Part shown: positions 28,135 through 37,456 of the stretch, piece after piece | Layout of the letters: each line of letters begins with the position of its first letter | Numbering within the stretch: position 1 is the stretch's first letter | Assembly (NCBI GenBank): GCA_934373635.1 | Contig: CAKROZ010000002.1 | Coordinates: 164,224 to 228,223 of the forward strand | DNA from: an uncultured Eubacteriales bacterium | GTDB lineage: Bacteria > Bacillota > Clostridia > Oscillospirales > CAG-272 | Reading direction: 5' to 3' | Length of the DNA stretch: 64,000 nt | Notes under the pieces: generated by a model | Database searches by the model: none | What the model saw: the letters and a program-made list of their open reading frames with translations, nothing else | What the model was told of the DNA's origin: nothing | Made by a program: the position numbers and the translations under genes

Positions 28135-29325
28135 GCGGTATTCGGGGAAGATCACCTTGATCTCGGTCGTCATGGTGGCGTACGCCTCCTCGGCGAGGGC
28201 GTCGAAATCAACCTTTTCAAGCTCGCGCATGACATCCGAGAGCTTCGGCTTCGTGCGCGGGTGACGGGGGGTAAAGACCGTGCAGCAATCCTCATAGGGC
28301 AAAATCGAGGTATCGAAGGTTCCGTAGTGGCGCGCCTCGCGAACGATCTCCTCCTTATCGAGTCCGATGCAGGGGCGGAAGACGGGGATGTTCACCACCG
28401 AATCGGTGACGGCGATCGCCTGTAGGGTCTGAGAGGCGACCTGCCCGAGACTCTCGCCCGTGATGAGAGCGTCGGCGCGAAAATCCCGCGCGCAACGCTC
28501 AGCGAGACGCATCATAAAGATGCGCAAAAGTAAAGTAAAGTAGTCTTCTTCACACTTATCGCGCAATTCTTCCTGAATGTGCGTCAGAGAAATGACATGC
28601 ACGTGGATGCGGGAGCAGAAGGCGCACATCTCCTCGGCGAGGGTCATGACCTTCTCCTTCGCACGCTCGGAGGTATAGGGGAAGGACTCGAAATGCAGTG
28701 CCTCGATCTCCATCCCCCGCTTTGCCATCATGCAGCCCGCGACGGGGGAATCGATGCCTCCCGAGAGCAGGAGAAGTCCGCGTCCCGAGGAGCGCAGAGG
28801 AAGCCCTCCGGCACCCGCCTCCTGTCCCGCGTGGAGATAGGCATAGTCCTCCCTGACCTCGACGGTAACGGTGACGTCGGGGGTATGCACGTTGACGCGC
28901 AGGCGCGGAAGCGCGCCGAGCACGGCGGCGCCGACCTCACGCGAGATCTCGGGCGAGGTCAGGGGGAAGCGTTTATCCGCCCGCTTTGCCTCGACCTTGA
29001 AGGTACGCTTCCCCGCAAGTTTCTCGGGGAGGTAGTCCCTCGCGGTCTCGAGGATGCTCTCCATCGTCTTCTCACACACGGCGGCGCGATTGACGCTCGC
29101 GATGCCGAAGACGCGGCGCGCCGCCTCGTACATGCCGTCCATATCGCAGGCATCGTTTTGCGGCTCGATATAGAGGGTGCTCTGGCGGTAATGGATCGAA
29201 AACTCGCCGTACGGGGTAGCGCGGCGGCGAAGCTCCTTTAAGAGCATCGACTCGAAATGCATACGATTCGCCCCTTTCAGGACGATCTCGCCGTATTTAC
29301 AAAGAATGACTTCGCTGTGTTTCAT
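28132..29325 (-). CDS. thiI: tRNA 4-thiouridine sulfurtransferase ThiI
   Basis: A 397-residue enzyme that adenylates U8 of tRNA and transfers sulfur to it; in some bacteria it also feeds thiamine thiazole synthesis. An N-terminal ferredoxin-like/THUMP region (ILCKYGEIVLKGANRMHFE) is followed by the PP-loop ATPase motif LLSGGIDSPVAGCMMAKRG. The catalytic Cys lies in EDCCTVFTPRHPRTKP. It lacks the C-terminal rhodanese domain of the enterobacterial enzyme, as usual in Firmicutes, where a cysteine desulfurase partner (NifZ/IscS type) delivers sulfur. No such partner gene is adjacent. The start follows the heparinase-like gene, with a 4-bp overlap (ATGA), so the two are translationally coupled. 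Confidence 0.95.
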   Translation of the reverse strand: MKHSEVILCKYGEIVLKGANRMHFESMLLKELRRRATPYGEFSIHYRQSTLYIEPQNDACDMDGMYEAARRVFGIASVNRAAVCEKTMESILETARDYLPEKLAGKRTFKVEAKRADKRFPLTSPEISREVGAAVLGALPRLRVNVHTPDVTVTVEVREDYAYLHAGQEAGAGGLPLRSSGRGLLLLSGGIDSPVAGCMMAKRGMEIEALHFESFPYTSERAKEKVMTLAEEMCAFCSRIHVHVISLTHIQEELRDKCEEDYFTLLLRIFMMRLAERCARDFRADALITGESLGQVASQTLQAIAVTDSVVNIPVFRPCIGLDKEEIVREARHYGTFDTSILPYEDCCTVFTPRHPRTKPKLSDVMRELEKVDFDALAEEAYATMTTEIKVIFPEYR

Positions 29326-32300
29326 GTAGATTTTTCGCTTTCCGTTGGATTTTCGTTTCGGTTTTTATTGCTTCCCGAGAGAACCTCGCCGTTGAATTTT
29401 TCGAAGGCGGCGTTCGCTTCCCTGACCATGGCGTTGATCTCGTCGAGATATTCTTTATATTTTTTCATGTACGTGGCGGCGGTCTTATTGTCCTTATCCA
29501 TGTCGAGATAAATGACATAAGTCTCGGCGATCAGGCGATAGCGCTCCTCGTAGGTCTTCGCCCTTTCGATGTTCTTGATCGCGGCGACAAGATCGCCCGT
29601 GCCGTAGACTCTGTTCGGCTTCGTGCTGTCATAATCCGCCTGTGCTTTTCTCAGCCACTCGTCGTCCGTGATCTCCCAATCCGCGATGGCGCACTTTTTG
29701 TAGCCGACGATATCATCCTTTGCCGCAACGAGATCAAAAACAACGGAAACATCGAAGGAGGTAACGTCGTCTGCCTTGATAGCAAGCCGCTTTTGCGCAG
29801 TGGAAACTTTCGGATTTGCGGGGGAATTGACGATGGTGGACACAATTTGTTTTTCCTCCACCGTCTCGAATTTCAGAGTTTCATCCTCCGAGAGAAGGGT
29901 AGCGCGGAGGATGACCCGCTTCCCGACGGCGTTCAGATAGGAGAGGTACGCGGCGCGCCCGTCATCCGAAATATTGAGAGAGCAAATGCTAAGGTTCGGA
30001 GCGGCGAGCCATGTCAGAGAGGTGGGAGAGGAGAAGGCGATCTCATCTTGTAAGATCACGGTGCGACGGGAGTTGGTGAAGAGGAGTCCGCGCTTTCCCG
30101 ACGTGCAGGTACTGCCGTACTGCACCGTCATGTCTGCGATGGCGTAGGAACCGTTCTCTTCGGAGACGAAATCGGTGATCGTGGCGTGCTTTTCATACTC
30201 GGTATTGTGCGTCTGTCCGAAGCGCATCGCGTAATCATCCGAGCGGATGATGATCGTATTGTGTGCCTCTTGAGACTTTCGGTAATATTGATAACGCCTC
30301 TCGGTTCCCCAATAGTTGCCGACGTTATAATCCTCTGCGCCCGCGTCGCCAAACCATAGTTTTCCGCCCATTTCAAGATAGAAGTTGCCCGAGTCGTGGT
30401 CGCCGTGCGTCGCGATGTTCGCGCCCGCGTGAAGTCCCGTGAAGGTATAGTCGTCACCGCTCCATGCCGAGCGCATTGTGACCGTCTCGATGCCCTTCAT
30501 ATAATAGTCGAGATCAGCGCTCTCCCCTTTTGTTTCGAAGAGTTCGGGAGTATAGAAGAGGATGTCGAAGAGAGTGCCGATGCCGTCCGTCCCGAGGTCC
30601 TCGTCACGGAAGGCGGCAAGGTTCGGATCCTTCCAGAGGCTGCTCGCACAATAGAAGAAGTCACGGTTCATGACGGCGCGCGAGCTGTCGTGATAGTTCC
30701 AGTAACGTCCGCTCGGAGAGGTGATGTGTTGTGCGAAATAATAGCTCTCGTGCAGTCCCACGGTATCTTGATAGCCGTAGGTCGTCCCCGCGGCGCTCTT
30801 GAGTGCCGAGAGCAGGATCATGTAGGTATAGGTGCCGTAATACCAATAGCCGGGGGACTCAATGTAAGCGCCGTCGGGCGCGTATTGGAGCAGGCAATTG
30901 ACGAGACTCTCAAGCCCGGCGCCGGTAACCGTTGCCGCCGCTTCGCGATATTCATCGTACTCGAAAAGGGTGATGGCAGAGAGGATCATGCCCGCATTGC
31001 AGACGGTGTTCCAGTTATTTTTTGTTTCATAAAAATTGAAATTATTTGTTTTAGAATCCGGATGAATTCCGTCCTGCGGGCGTCCGAGCTTGACGATATA
31101 GCCCATGTAAAGCCCTTTTTCGTAAAGAATTCTTGCCATTTCATCCCGTTTTTCGGGTTCATCGTCGAAGGCGTGGTACGTCCAGTCAATGGCGAGGGAG
31201 ACGGGAGAGGCGGTATCCGCGCAGTTTAGGAAATGGTTCGAGCCCCAGTGCTCGTAGTCACCGAGCAGGAGGATGCACCGATACGTCGCCTCGGCGTATT
31301 TTTGTTCTCTCGTGATCTGATAGGCAAAGGCGAGGTTGCGGGCGAAGTTCCCGAGGTTTGCCGCCATGTTCAGTCGTCCGCCGACGTCGCTCCCCTCTCC
31401 GTAGTAAGTATAATCCTTATCCCCCACCGTGGCAAGTCCGTGGGAATCGGTCTTCTCATAGGTGGAAGAGGAGGTCACGCGCCAGCCGCGCTCGTCATAG
31501 AGGGCATCGACGAGGTTACCTTCGGCATCATAGATCTCGGGAAGGAGGGAGCCGTCGGACGCAAAAACGGACTCGATTTTGATTTTCTTTTTCTCATAAT
31601 CCTTTTTCCCATATTCAATTGTTTTTTCTATTTTCTTTCCGCCAAGTCCGAGAAGGCGCTTTCCTTCGGAATTGTAGAAGTAGTAGGGGTGGCGGTAATA
31701 GAGGGCGAGTCCCGGTTTCTCATACACGCCCGGCTCGGGGTAATCGGGGTTCAGCTCCTCGGGGCTCTCATCTCCCGTGACCTCGACAAAGTACCATGTA
31801 AAGGATTCCATCGCGTCTACCGTCCGCCGTCTCACCCATTCGCGCAGGCGGCGCTCGTTGGGGTCGGTAACGGGATCCTCTTCCTTCTCCGGTGTCAGCC
31901 AGAGGGTGCGGAGGGTATCGAAGCGGTCGGCATCGGCAAGCAGGCGGGGATGCACTCCCGACCCGAGATTCGCGGTCACGTCGGTGAAGACCTCTTCTCC
32001 CGTGGGATGGTCGAAGAGAAAGAGCGCGATCTTCTTGATCTCGAGCTCAAGGGTGGTCTTATCGTTCGTCTTATAGGAAATGCGCTCCGAGGAGAGGACC
32101 ACAAGTCCGATGTCGCGGTCGAAATAGCTCTTATAGTCGAACATGGCACAGGCGGAGAGAATGCTCACATAGGGGACGCCTTCCTTCACGAGTACGGACT
32201 TCAGGAAGGGGGTCATTGCCGTCCCGTTCTTTTCCCACGCGGCAGAGCCCGCGGTGAGCGTCAGGGTATCCTCCCCCTGTCGAAGGGTGACGGTATCTCC

Positions 32301-32567
32301 GTCGATCGAGAGGTCGGCTTTCGCATACTTTGCGACGGCATCGAGAGGAAGGTAGGCGGTATCCGTCGCGTCCTCGGGCGAGAAGGGAGCGCCCTCCGAG
32401 GTATCCGCCTTGCCGCGCACCATGATGCGATCCTTGTCGAGCAGGAGCCAAAGTTCGTTTTTATAATTGTCGGTATTGTCCGCGGCGAGCACGGAAAACG
32501 TCGTCGCGAAGCCGATGGAGCAAACAAGAAGCAGGGCGAGAAGAAACGCGAGCGGGCGTTTTTTCAT
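29322..32567 (-). CDS. Secreted heparinase II/III-like polysaccharide lyase
   Basis: A 1081-residue exported protein. Residues 1-29 are a signal peptide (LAFLLALLLVCSIGFATTFSVLA). Residues about 40-155 resemble the copper-amine-oxidase N-terminal-like domain used for wall or glycan contact (YLPLDAVAKYAKADLSIDGD). An alpha-toroid region follows (NMAANLGNFARNLAFAYQI; NCADTASPVSLAIDW; KTNNFNFYETKNNWNTVCNAG). The heparinase II/III C-terminal beta domain carries THGDHDSGNFYLEMGGKLWF and SQEAHNTIII. The last 100 residues are charged and helical. These lyases cleave uronate-containing chains by beta-elimination and release 4,5-unsaturated ends, the substrate of GH88 at 19681. The exact polysaccharide cannot be told. 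Confidence 0.85.
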   Translation of the reverse strand: MKKRPLAFLLALLLVCSIGFATTFSVLAADNTDNYKNELWLLLDKDRIMVRGKADTSEGAPFSPEDATDTAYLPLDAVAKYAKADLSIDGDTVTLRQGEDTLTLTAGSAAWEKNGTAMTPFLKSVLVKEGVPYVSILSACAMFDYKSYFDRDIGLVVLSSERISYKTNDKTTLELEIKKIALFLFDHPTGEEVFTDVTANLGSGVHPRLLADADRFDTLRTLWLTPEKEEDPVTDPNERRLREWVRRRTVDAMESFTWYFVEVTGDESPEELNPDYPEPGVYEKPGLALYYRHPYYFYNSEGKRLLGLGGKKIEKTIEYGKKDYEKKKIKIESVFASDGSLLPEIYDAEGNLVDALYDERGWRVTSSSTYEKTDSHGLATVGDKDYTYYGEGSDVGGRLNMAANLGNFARNLAFAYQITREQKYAEATYRCILLLGDYEHWGSNHFLNCADTASPVSLAIDWTYHAFDDEPEKRDEMARILYEKGLYMGYIVKLGRPQDGIHPDSKTNNFNFYETKNNWNTVCNAGMILSAITLFEYDEYREAAATVTGAGLESLVNCLLQYAPDGAYIESPGYWYYGTYTYMILLSALKSAAGTTYGYQDTVGLHESYYFAQHITSPSGRYWNYHDSSRAVMNRDFFYCASSLWKDPNLAAFRDEDLGTDGIGTLFDILFYTPELFETKGESADLDYYMKGIETVTMRSAWSGDDYTFTGLHAGANIATHGDHDSGNFYLEMGGKLWFGDAGAEDYNVGNYWGTERRYQYYRKSQEAHNTIIIRSDDYAMRFGQTHNTEYEKHATITDFVSEENGSYAIADMTVQYGSTCTSGKRGLLFTNSRRTVILQDEIAFSSPTSLTWLAAPNLSICSLNISDDGRAAYLSYLNAVGKRVILRATLLSEDETLKFETVEEKQIVSTIVNSPANPKVSTAQKRLAIKADDVTSFDVSVVFDLVAAKDDIVGYKKCAIADWEITDDEWLRKAQADYDSTKPNRVYGTGDLVAAIKNIERAKTYEERYRLIAETYVIYLDMDKDNKTAATYMKKYKEYLDEINAMVREANAAFEKFNGEVLSGSNKNRNENPTESEKST

Positions 32568-32602
32568 TCGGGTTTCCTACCTTTCAAAGGTTTCTTTTTA
32601 CT

Positions 32603-32631
32603 ATTATACCTTCTCGCGCGTGCTTTGTCAA
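32603..32631 (-). promoter_or_regulatory. Sigma-A promoter for the heparinase-like gene and thiI
   Basis: Minus strand TTGACA (32626-32631), 17-bp spacer, TATAAT (32603-32608): full consensus. Confidence 0.85.
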
Positions 32632-32639
32632 GAAAGTTT

Positions 32640-33116
32640 TTATGAACAAAGGGAACGGAGAAGGCGTCTCGCCCGCGCGGCATCGGGGAGGGCGGCATAG
32701 ACGACTCTGCGTCCGTAGCGTTCGACGAAGGCGTCCTCCCCCCATGCGTGCGAGGAGAGGGCACCGATCCTGCGGACAAGTTCCGCGCGGCGAAGGCAGA
32801 TCTCCTCGACCTCCATCGCGTCGGCAGCGGTGTAGCAAAGGAAGATGCCCGCCTCTCCCCCGCTCTCGAGCGACGGGAGGAACAGGACGGCGTAGTCCTC
32901 TACCTCGTAAGGCCGGGCACCGAACAGATCCTCGTAAAATGTATCGTCGGCGTGCCCGCTCTCCCCTTCGGGGATGGAAGGTGAATACACGGTTCCCCCA
33001 CCGTATGCGTCGGCGAAGGCGCGCATCCGTTCCTCCGCGCTCTCCTCCCGAGCGCAGGACGTAAGCGCGAAAAAAAGCAGAAGCAATGAAAAAAGAAGTG
33101 CGGCAAAGCGTCTCAT
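32640..33116 (-). CDS. DUF4358-like lipoprotein
   Basis: A 158-residue protein with a lipoprotein signal (LLLLFFALTSC, lipobox LTSC, Cys21). The mature part has the pattern of DUF4358 proteins: a segment on membrane-protein-like turns (YEVEDYAVLFLP), then a helix with conserved Arg (ICLRRAELVRRIGALSSHAW), ERYGRRVVYAALPDAARARR and a short Cys near the end. The function of this family is unknown. The ATG has a modest ribosome-binding site. Its 3' end is close to the heparinase gene's promoter, which lies on the same strand, so it is probably a separate transcript. Confidence 0.65.
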   Translation of the reverse strand: MRRFAALLFSLLLLFFALTSCAREESAEERMRAFADAYGGGTVYSPSIPEGESGHADDTFYEDLFGARPYEVEDYAVLFLPSLESGGEAGIFLCYTAADAMEVEEICLRRAELVRRIGALSSHAWGEDAFVERYGRRVVYAALPDAARARRLLRSLCS

Positions 33117-33462
33117 GACAGTCTCCGATCCGTTTTTTTCATTGTATGCAAGGAGAGAGGGCGGAATTGTGAATTAAGAATTAAGAATTATGAATTATGA
33201 ATTCGGTGCGAGGGGATGTGTTGATCTCCGGACGGGAGGAGATGCGCCGCGTACCCGTGGAACGAAGGCGACGGAGTGAAGCGCGGGGGCTTGTCGGTTT
33301 CGGACCGGAGGCCGTCGTATTTTTTGAATTTTTTCGGATCTTCGGCGAAAGAAAAAAGAGCATCTCTTACCGCAGTTCCCATAGGGAAATTCAGGTAAAG
33401 GCGCAAGGTTCAGAGTCAGGCGTGGCGTAATGCCACGCCTTTTCTCTTGCTGTTTGTCGGTT
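33117..33462. other. Intergenic gap with heptamer repeats and terminator at the left edge of the island
   Basis: No gene is seen. 33163-33205 holds GAATTGT/GAATTAA/GAATTAT heptamers followed by CGGTGCGAGGGG, the same motif as at 19450. A hairpin AGGCGTGGC (33418-33426) with GCCACGCCTTTT (33432-33443) is a good plus-strand terminator. Base composition becomes A+T richer after about 33440. Confidence 0.6.
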
Positions 33463-33733
33463 TCAATCATCGTCGGTGAGTTCGTCGCCCCATATCGGTC
33501 GGTCGATTGCTCCGACGAAATTGTAAAAGATTTCTACCGTTTGTCTGTAATATCCGTCGACTTTCGCTCTTTCGTGAACAACGACCTTATCGATGAACAC
33601 GCGCAGTATTTCGGGCGTGAGTTCTTCAAAACTGTTATACTTGTAAATAAGCATCATAGCCTAAGTTTTGCTCCGCATTTGCTTCCAAAGTTTGCTCCCG
33701 CTATGGCGGGTAATATTGATTGTAATTTGTCAT
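33463..33733 (-). pseudogene. Remnant of a serine site-specific recombinase, both ends kept and middle lost
   Basis: The last 64 codons encode LTPEILRVFIDKVVVHERAK ... VEIFYNFVG, the typical C-terminal DUF4368 tail of large serine recombinases of conjugative elements. About 70 bp upstream, a good ribosome-binding site (GGGAGGTG) and ATG (33731-33733) start MTNYNQYYPP and then stop at TAG, which looks like the native start of the same gene. The resolvase catalytic domain and most of the recombinase are missing, so the gene is dead. The DUF4368 match is by pattern only. Confidence 0.7.
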
Positions 33734-33853
33734 TGTTTCACCTCCCGAAAGACGACAAAAAAGCCGTTGATATTTTTTCTATCACCGACTTAAAACACAC
33801 GTATTAAGTTTTTATTTTCGTTACATAAAGCACCTCCGATTTTGTATCCGCAG

Positions 33854-34291
33854 ATAAAAAAATCCGCGCGATTTCGGTTGCCTTAAAACAGGCTCGTTCT
33901 TCGCACGGATTATAATCCCGATTATTTAATTTTTGGTCGATTTTATCCCAAAAATCGTATTACAACAAAACCCACGCCGAAATCTCTTTTTAACGATTTC
34001 AACGCCCGTCACGGAATTGCTACACTTAATAGCAACTCTATGGTAAACGACGGCAATTATCCTTTCCGAGTCCACAAAGGGGAACAGAGAAATCGGGCAA
34101 CATCTTCACGCCCGACAACGCCTTACTTACGGCGTAATGGCTTGTCCTTACATCAAGTCGATTTTATTATAACGTAGAAACGTGACAAAATAAGATTTTG
34201 TCGGCGACTATCGTTGCCACGCTTTGTCTTTGTCAAATCGCCGTTTCTGTTGAAATATTGCGCTCGAAAACTCTTGCGAGCAAGTTTTCTC
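33854..34291 (-). ncRNA. Candidate structured non-coding RNA, about 440 nt
   Basis: A strong promoter (34298-34326) and a rho-independent terminator bracket a region with no credible gene. The RNA is rich in hairpins: GAAAACT..AGTTTTC (34266-34289), GACAAAAT-CTT-ATTTTGTC (34184-34202), ACGCC..GGCGT (34118-34135), CGGGC..GCCCG (34094-34114) and TTGCTA..TAGCAA (34017-34035). The terminator stem is AATCCGTGCGA with TCGCGCGGATT (33861-33911, one G-U), enclosing a small GCCT..AGGC hairpin and followed by seven T. I do not recognise the family. A decayed mobile-element non-coding end is the alternative. Confidence 0.45.
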
Positions 34292-34297
34292 ACTTGT

Positions 34298-34326
34298 ACT
34301 ATAACATACGGACATCTGTTCGTCAA
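34298..34326 (-). promoter_or_regulatory. Promoter of the candidate RNA
   Basis: Minus strand TTGACG (34321-34326), 17-bp spacer, TATAGT (34298-34303). Confidence 0.6.
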
Positions 34327-34648
34327 GCGCTTTTGATAATTTTTTTGAAAACATAATAATCCGTATTCAGTGAAGGGCAAGGATTATGTTACGGTTGCCG
34401 ATGAAAGCCGGAAGTTGACGTTTCCCGAACTTAAGATAAATGTTTCACGGCTTTTTTATTGCCGTCGTCTGCGCGGGCCTTTACTTTTTTCGTTCAAAGA
34501 TAGGATTGCAATTTCTGTCGCGGCAAAAAAGCGTTGAGTAGAATAAGTACTAATTGCAAAAGCAATCAGTAAAATGTATCCATGTAATATGTAAGTTCTC
34601 CTTATAATATGCAAACCGAATGTTATCTCGGCGGCTTAAATTCAATGT
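34327..34648. other. Gap between candidate RNA and kdpE-like gene
   Basis: No complete gene. Plus strand 34373-34450 reads KGKDYVTVADESRKLTFPEL and a few more residues without stop, which may be the tail of a lost protein (an Uma2-like C-terminus is one guess). The rest is A+T rich without clear signals. Confidence 0.3.
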
Positions 34649-35350
34649 TTAATCGTCAATCTTTATCATTCTGTACCCGATGCCGACGTGAGTTTGAATA
34701 TATTGCGGCGAATCGGCGGACGGTTCGATTTTTTTGCGCAAAGTCGCCATAAATACGCGCAGGGAAGCGACGTTGCTTTCCCATGCCGCGCCCCATATTT
34801 TTTGTGTAATGAAAGTATGAGTAAGCACTTTCCCGACGTTTTTTGACAATAAGCACAGTAGTTTGTATTCGATAGGGGTAAGGTGGAGTTCTTCGCTGCT
34901 TAAATATGCACAACCTGCGCCATAATCTATTTTCAGATTTCCGTTGACAAAAACCGATTCGGATTTGTTTGTCGATTGTAATGCAAGAAGCCTTCTTTTC
35001 GTAACGCGGATTCTTGCGAGCAATTCTTCGACGGAAAACGGTTTTGTCAGATAATCGTCCGCTCCGGCATCGAGCGCGTCGATTTTGTCCTTATCTTCGG
35101 CGCGAGCGCTGATTACGATAATAGGCATTTCCGACCAGGAGCGTATTTTTCTGATAACGTCCACGCCGTCGATATCCGGTAATCCCAAGTCAAGCAGAAC
35201 AACGTCCGGATTATGAGAAGACGCTTGCATAACGGCGCTTTCTCCGTTCGTTGCGGTAATATAATCGTAATCGTGCGTTTTCAAAGTCGTTCCGATAAGG
35301 TTACGGACGGGCGCGTCGTCTTCTACAACTAAAATCAGTAAGTTATTCAT
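34649..35350 (-). CDS. kdpE: KdpE-like response regulator
   Basis: A 233-residue OmpR-family regulator. The receiver domain has the acidic pocket (VVEDDAPVRN), the phospho-Asp in DVVLLDLGLPDIDG and the Lys in DDYLTKPFSVEEL. The C-terminal winged helix (LTPIEYKLLCLLSKNVGKVL, then GYRMIKIDD) is of KdpE type. It overlaps the sensor gene by 8 bp. KdpE normally activates the kdpFABC potassium pump; here no such pump is present and the gene is in line with ktrB-ktrA. It should therefore control that uptake system through the operator at 39589. This is the last gene of the operon. Confidence 0.9.
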   Translation of the reverse strand: MNNLLILVVEDDAPVRNLIGTTLKTHDYDYITATNGESAVMQASSHNPDVVLLDLGLPDIDGVDVIRKIRSWSEMPIIVISARAEDKDKIDALDAGADDYLTKPFSVEELLARIRVTKRRLLALQSTNKSESVFVNGNLKIDYGAGCAYLSSEELHLTPIEYKLLCLLSKNVGKVLTHTFITQKIWGAAWESNVASLRVFMATLRKKIEPSADSPQYIQTHVGIGYRMIKIDD

Positions 35351-37301
35351 GAATTTCCACCTCCCCGACGGGCAATGTAAAGGTAAATATCGCGCCGTGC
35401 GGAACGTTGTCGGATATCGTTATTTCTCCGCCGTGCGCGTTTATGATGGATTTACACAACGAAAGTCCCAACCCGATACTGCGACGACAATCGGCAATTT
35501 TGTTTGCTCCTGTATAAAACATATCGAACACCCGCGATTTTTGTTCGCCCTCGATTCCGTTGCCGTTATCCGCCACGCTTACGCAGACTGTTTCTCCGTT
35601 TCTTTTTGCCGTAATCGTAATATGAGAATCGGACGGCGTGTATTTAATAGCGTTGTCTAAAAGATTGATTAAAACCTGCACGATAAGCCGAGCGTCCATT
35701 TTTGCAAGAAGCAAGTCGTCCGGCTGTATTACGGTAATTTTTTGCTTTTCGCTTTTCGTATGAATATGCTTCAATGCTTCGGTTATGACGTCGCCGACAA
35801 GTTCCGTCGTCAAAGTTATATTCATTCTGCCTTCTTCAAGGCGCGTTACCGCGAGCAGATTTTCAACCAGATTGATAAGCCAGAGCGAATCGCCGTAAAT
35901 ATCTTCGTATATTTGTTTTTTTGTCGCGTCGTCAATATCGTTGCCGTTTGAAATCAGATTGCTCGCATTACCCGAAATGGAAGTAAGCGGAGTCCTTAAA
36001 TCGTGCGATATGGCTCGAAGTAAGTTTGCGCGCAACTGTTCGTTTTTTGCCAAAACGGCGGCGCGTTCTCTTTCTTTGGCGTTTACGATTCCGTCAACGG
36101 CAATTGCACATTCACCGATAACGGAAACCACAATGCTTTCGTCAAAAGAATCAATCGGTTTTTCTCCGACGAAAATGCCTATTGCTCCATAGTTTTTGCC
36201 GTTTTTACATATCGGAAAAAACGTATAGTCGCTTTCAGGACAAATATCCGTTCCTTTCCCTTCTTTTACGTTGTTTTTCGTTACTTGCAAAGCGATTTTC
36301 TCGCAGTCGGGCGATATATCGGCGTCGGGGCTTTCAGCCTGCGAAGCATGAACGTTTTGCGCCTTTTCATTCAATACAATTACGTTTCGATTTAGCAGTT
36401 TTTCTAATTGATTTGCCGTAACCCGAAATATTTCCGTTTCGTCGGACGCTTTCTGAATCAACCGGTTCGCATCGAACAGAATTTTTGTTCTGTATGCCGT
36501 TTGCGTTGCCTGACGCTCCCGAGTTTTCAGTTTTTCGGTTGTTCCGCCTATGATGAGAGATGCCGCAAGCATAATTGCGAAAGTGACGGGATAGCCGCTT
36601 CCGTATGCTAAAAACGAAAATCTCGGTTCCGTAAAAAGAAAATTAAAGACCAGAACGCTTGCAACGGATGAAAGAACCCAACAAATTTTGTTTCTTGTCA
36701 GTATAGCGGTAATCAGAACGCCGAGCATATAAATCGTAACGATATTTGCTTCGGTAAAACCGAGACCTGAAAAAAGATACCCGAGTAAAGTCGAAAATAA
36801 CAGTAAAGCCGTTGAAGCCGTCAATTCTTTGAGTGTTTTTACAAAATGCGGTTTTTCAAAAAGTTTTTTCTTTCCTTTTGCCATAACGGCATCGCTGTCG
36901 GGAATGATATGTATATCGACGTCGGGAGCAAGCGATATCAGTTTTTCGATTAAAGTCGGTTTTCCTATAATTCTCCGCTTGCCGATAACGGTTCTTCCGA
37001 TTACTATTTTCGTAACGCCGGAAAGACGGGCGTATTCCGCAATTTGAAAAGCAATGTCGTCCCCGCATACGGTAACTATCGACGCGCCGTTCGTTTCGGC
37101 AAAACGGATATTTGCAAGTAACCGTTCCGCGTCTTCCGTTGTCATAGATTCAGACGCGGGAGTTTTTACATATAACGCGGAAAAAGTCGCATTGAACGCC
37201 TTTGCCATGGCTGCCGCTGTCTGAATTATTTTCGGATTTGAAGGCGCGGAAGACAAACAAACCAGAATGTGTTCTTTGTCGTTTATATACTGCTTTTCCA
37301 T
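35343..37301 (-). CDS. kdpD: KdpD-like sensor kinase lacking the N-terminal KdpD domain
   Basis: A 652-residue membrane histidine kinase. Full KdpD is near 900 residues and starts with a Walker-box KdpD domain; that part is absent. The protein begins with the Usp domain (ILVCLSSAPSNPKIIQTAAA), whose Ser-rich start followed about 20 residues later by FSALYV resembles the c-di-AMP motif described for staphylococcal KdpD. Four helices follow (DUF4118, about 165-265), then a GAF-like region. HisKA comes next (AISHDLRTPLTSISGNAS, phospho-His), and then HATPase boxes (NLLDNAIKYT, DNGNGIEG, GLGLSLCKSI). It is therefore an active kinase. Output partner KdpE is downstream. The truncation is inferred from comparison with remembered family architecture. 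Confidence 0.88.
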   Translation of the reverse strand: MEKQYINDKEHILVCLSSAPSNPKIIQTAAAMAKAFNATFSALYVKTPASESMTTEDAERLLANIRFAETNGASIVTVCGDDIAFQIAEYARLSGVTKIVIGRTVIGKRRIIGKPTLIEKLISLAPDVDIHIIPDSDAVMAKGKKKLFEKPHFVKTLKELTASTALLLFSTLLGYLFSGLGFTEANIVTIYMLGVLITAILTRNKICWVLSSVASVLVFNFLFTEPRFSFLAYGSGYPVTFAIMLAASLIIGGTTEKLKTRERQATQTAYRTKILFDANRLIQKASDETEIFRVTANQLEKLLNRNVIVLNEKAQNVHASQAESPDADISPDCEKIALQVTKNNVKEGKGTDICPESDYTFFPICKNGKNYGAIGIFVGEKPIDSFDESIVVSVIGECAIAVDGIVNAKERERAAVLAKNEQLRANLLRAISHDLRTPLTSISGNASNLISNGNDIDDATKKQIYEDIYGDSLWLINLVENLLAVTRLEEGRMNITLTTELVGDVITEALKHIHTKSEKQKITVIQPDDLLLAKMDARLIVQVLINLLDNAIKYTPSDSHITITAKRNGETVCVSVADNGNGIEGEQKSRVFDMFYTGANKIADCRRSIGLGLSLCKSIINAHGGEITISDNVPHGAIFTFTLPVGEVEIHE

Positions 37302-37456
37302 TCGGTTAATCCGTATCTCCTTCGTTTTTTATTTCCTGTATTATATCATATTTTTTGAATAAAATCTACCTGAAACGACTTTTGTAATCGTTTAAGGCAT
37401 CGATCAATTCCCGATTTTCTTTGTCAAAGATTATAATTGCGGCTTTTTTATGGCGG

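Noticed and set aside
34153..34380. A 75-codon frame on the minus strand in the island
   Set aside because: It crosses the promoter and the 5' part of the candidate RNA, has no ribosome-binding site and no domain.
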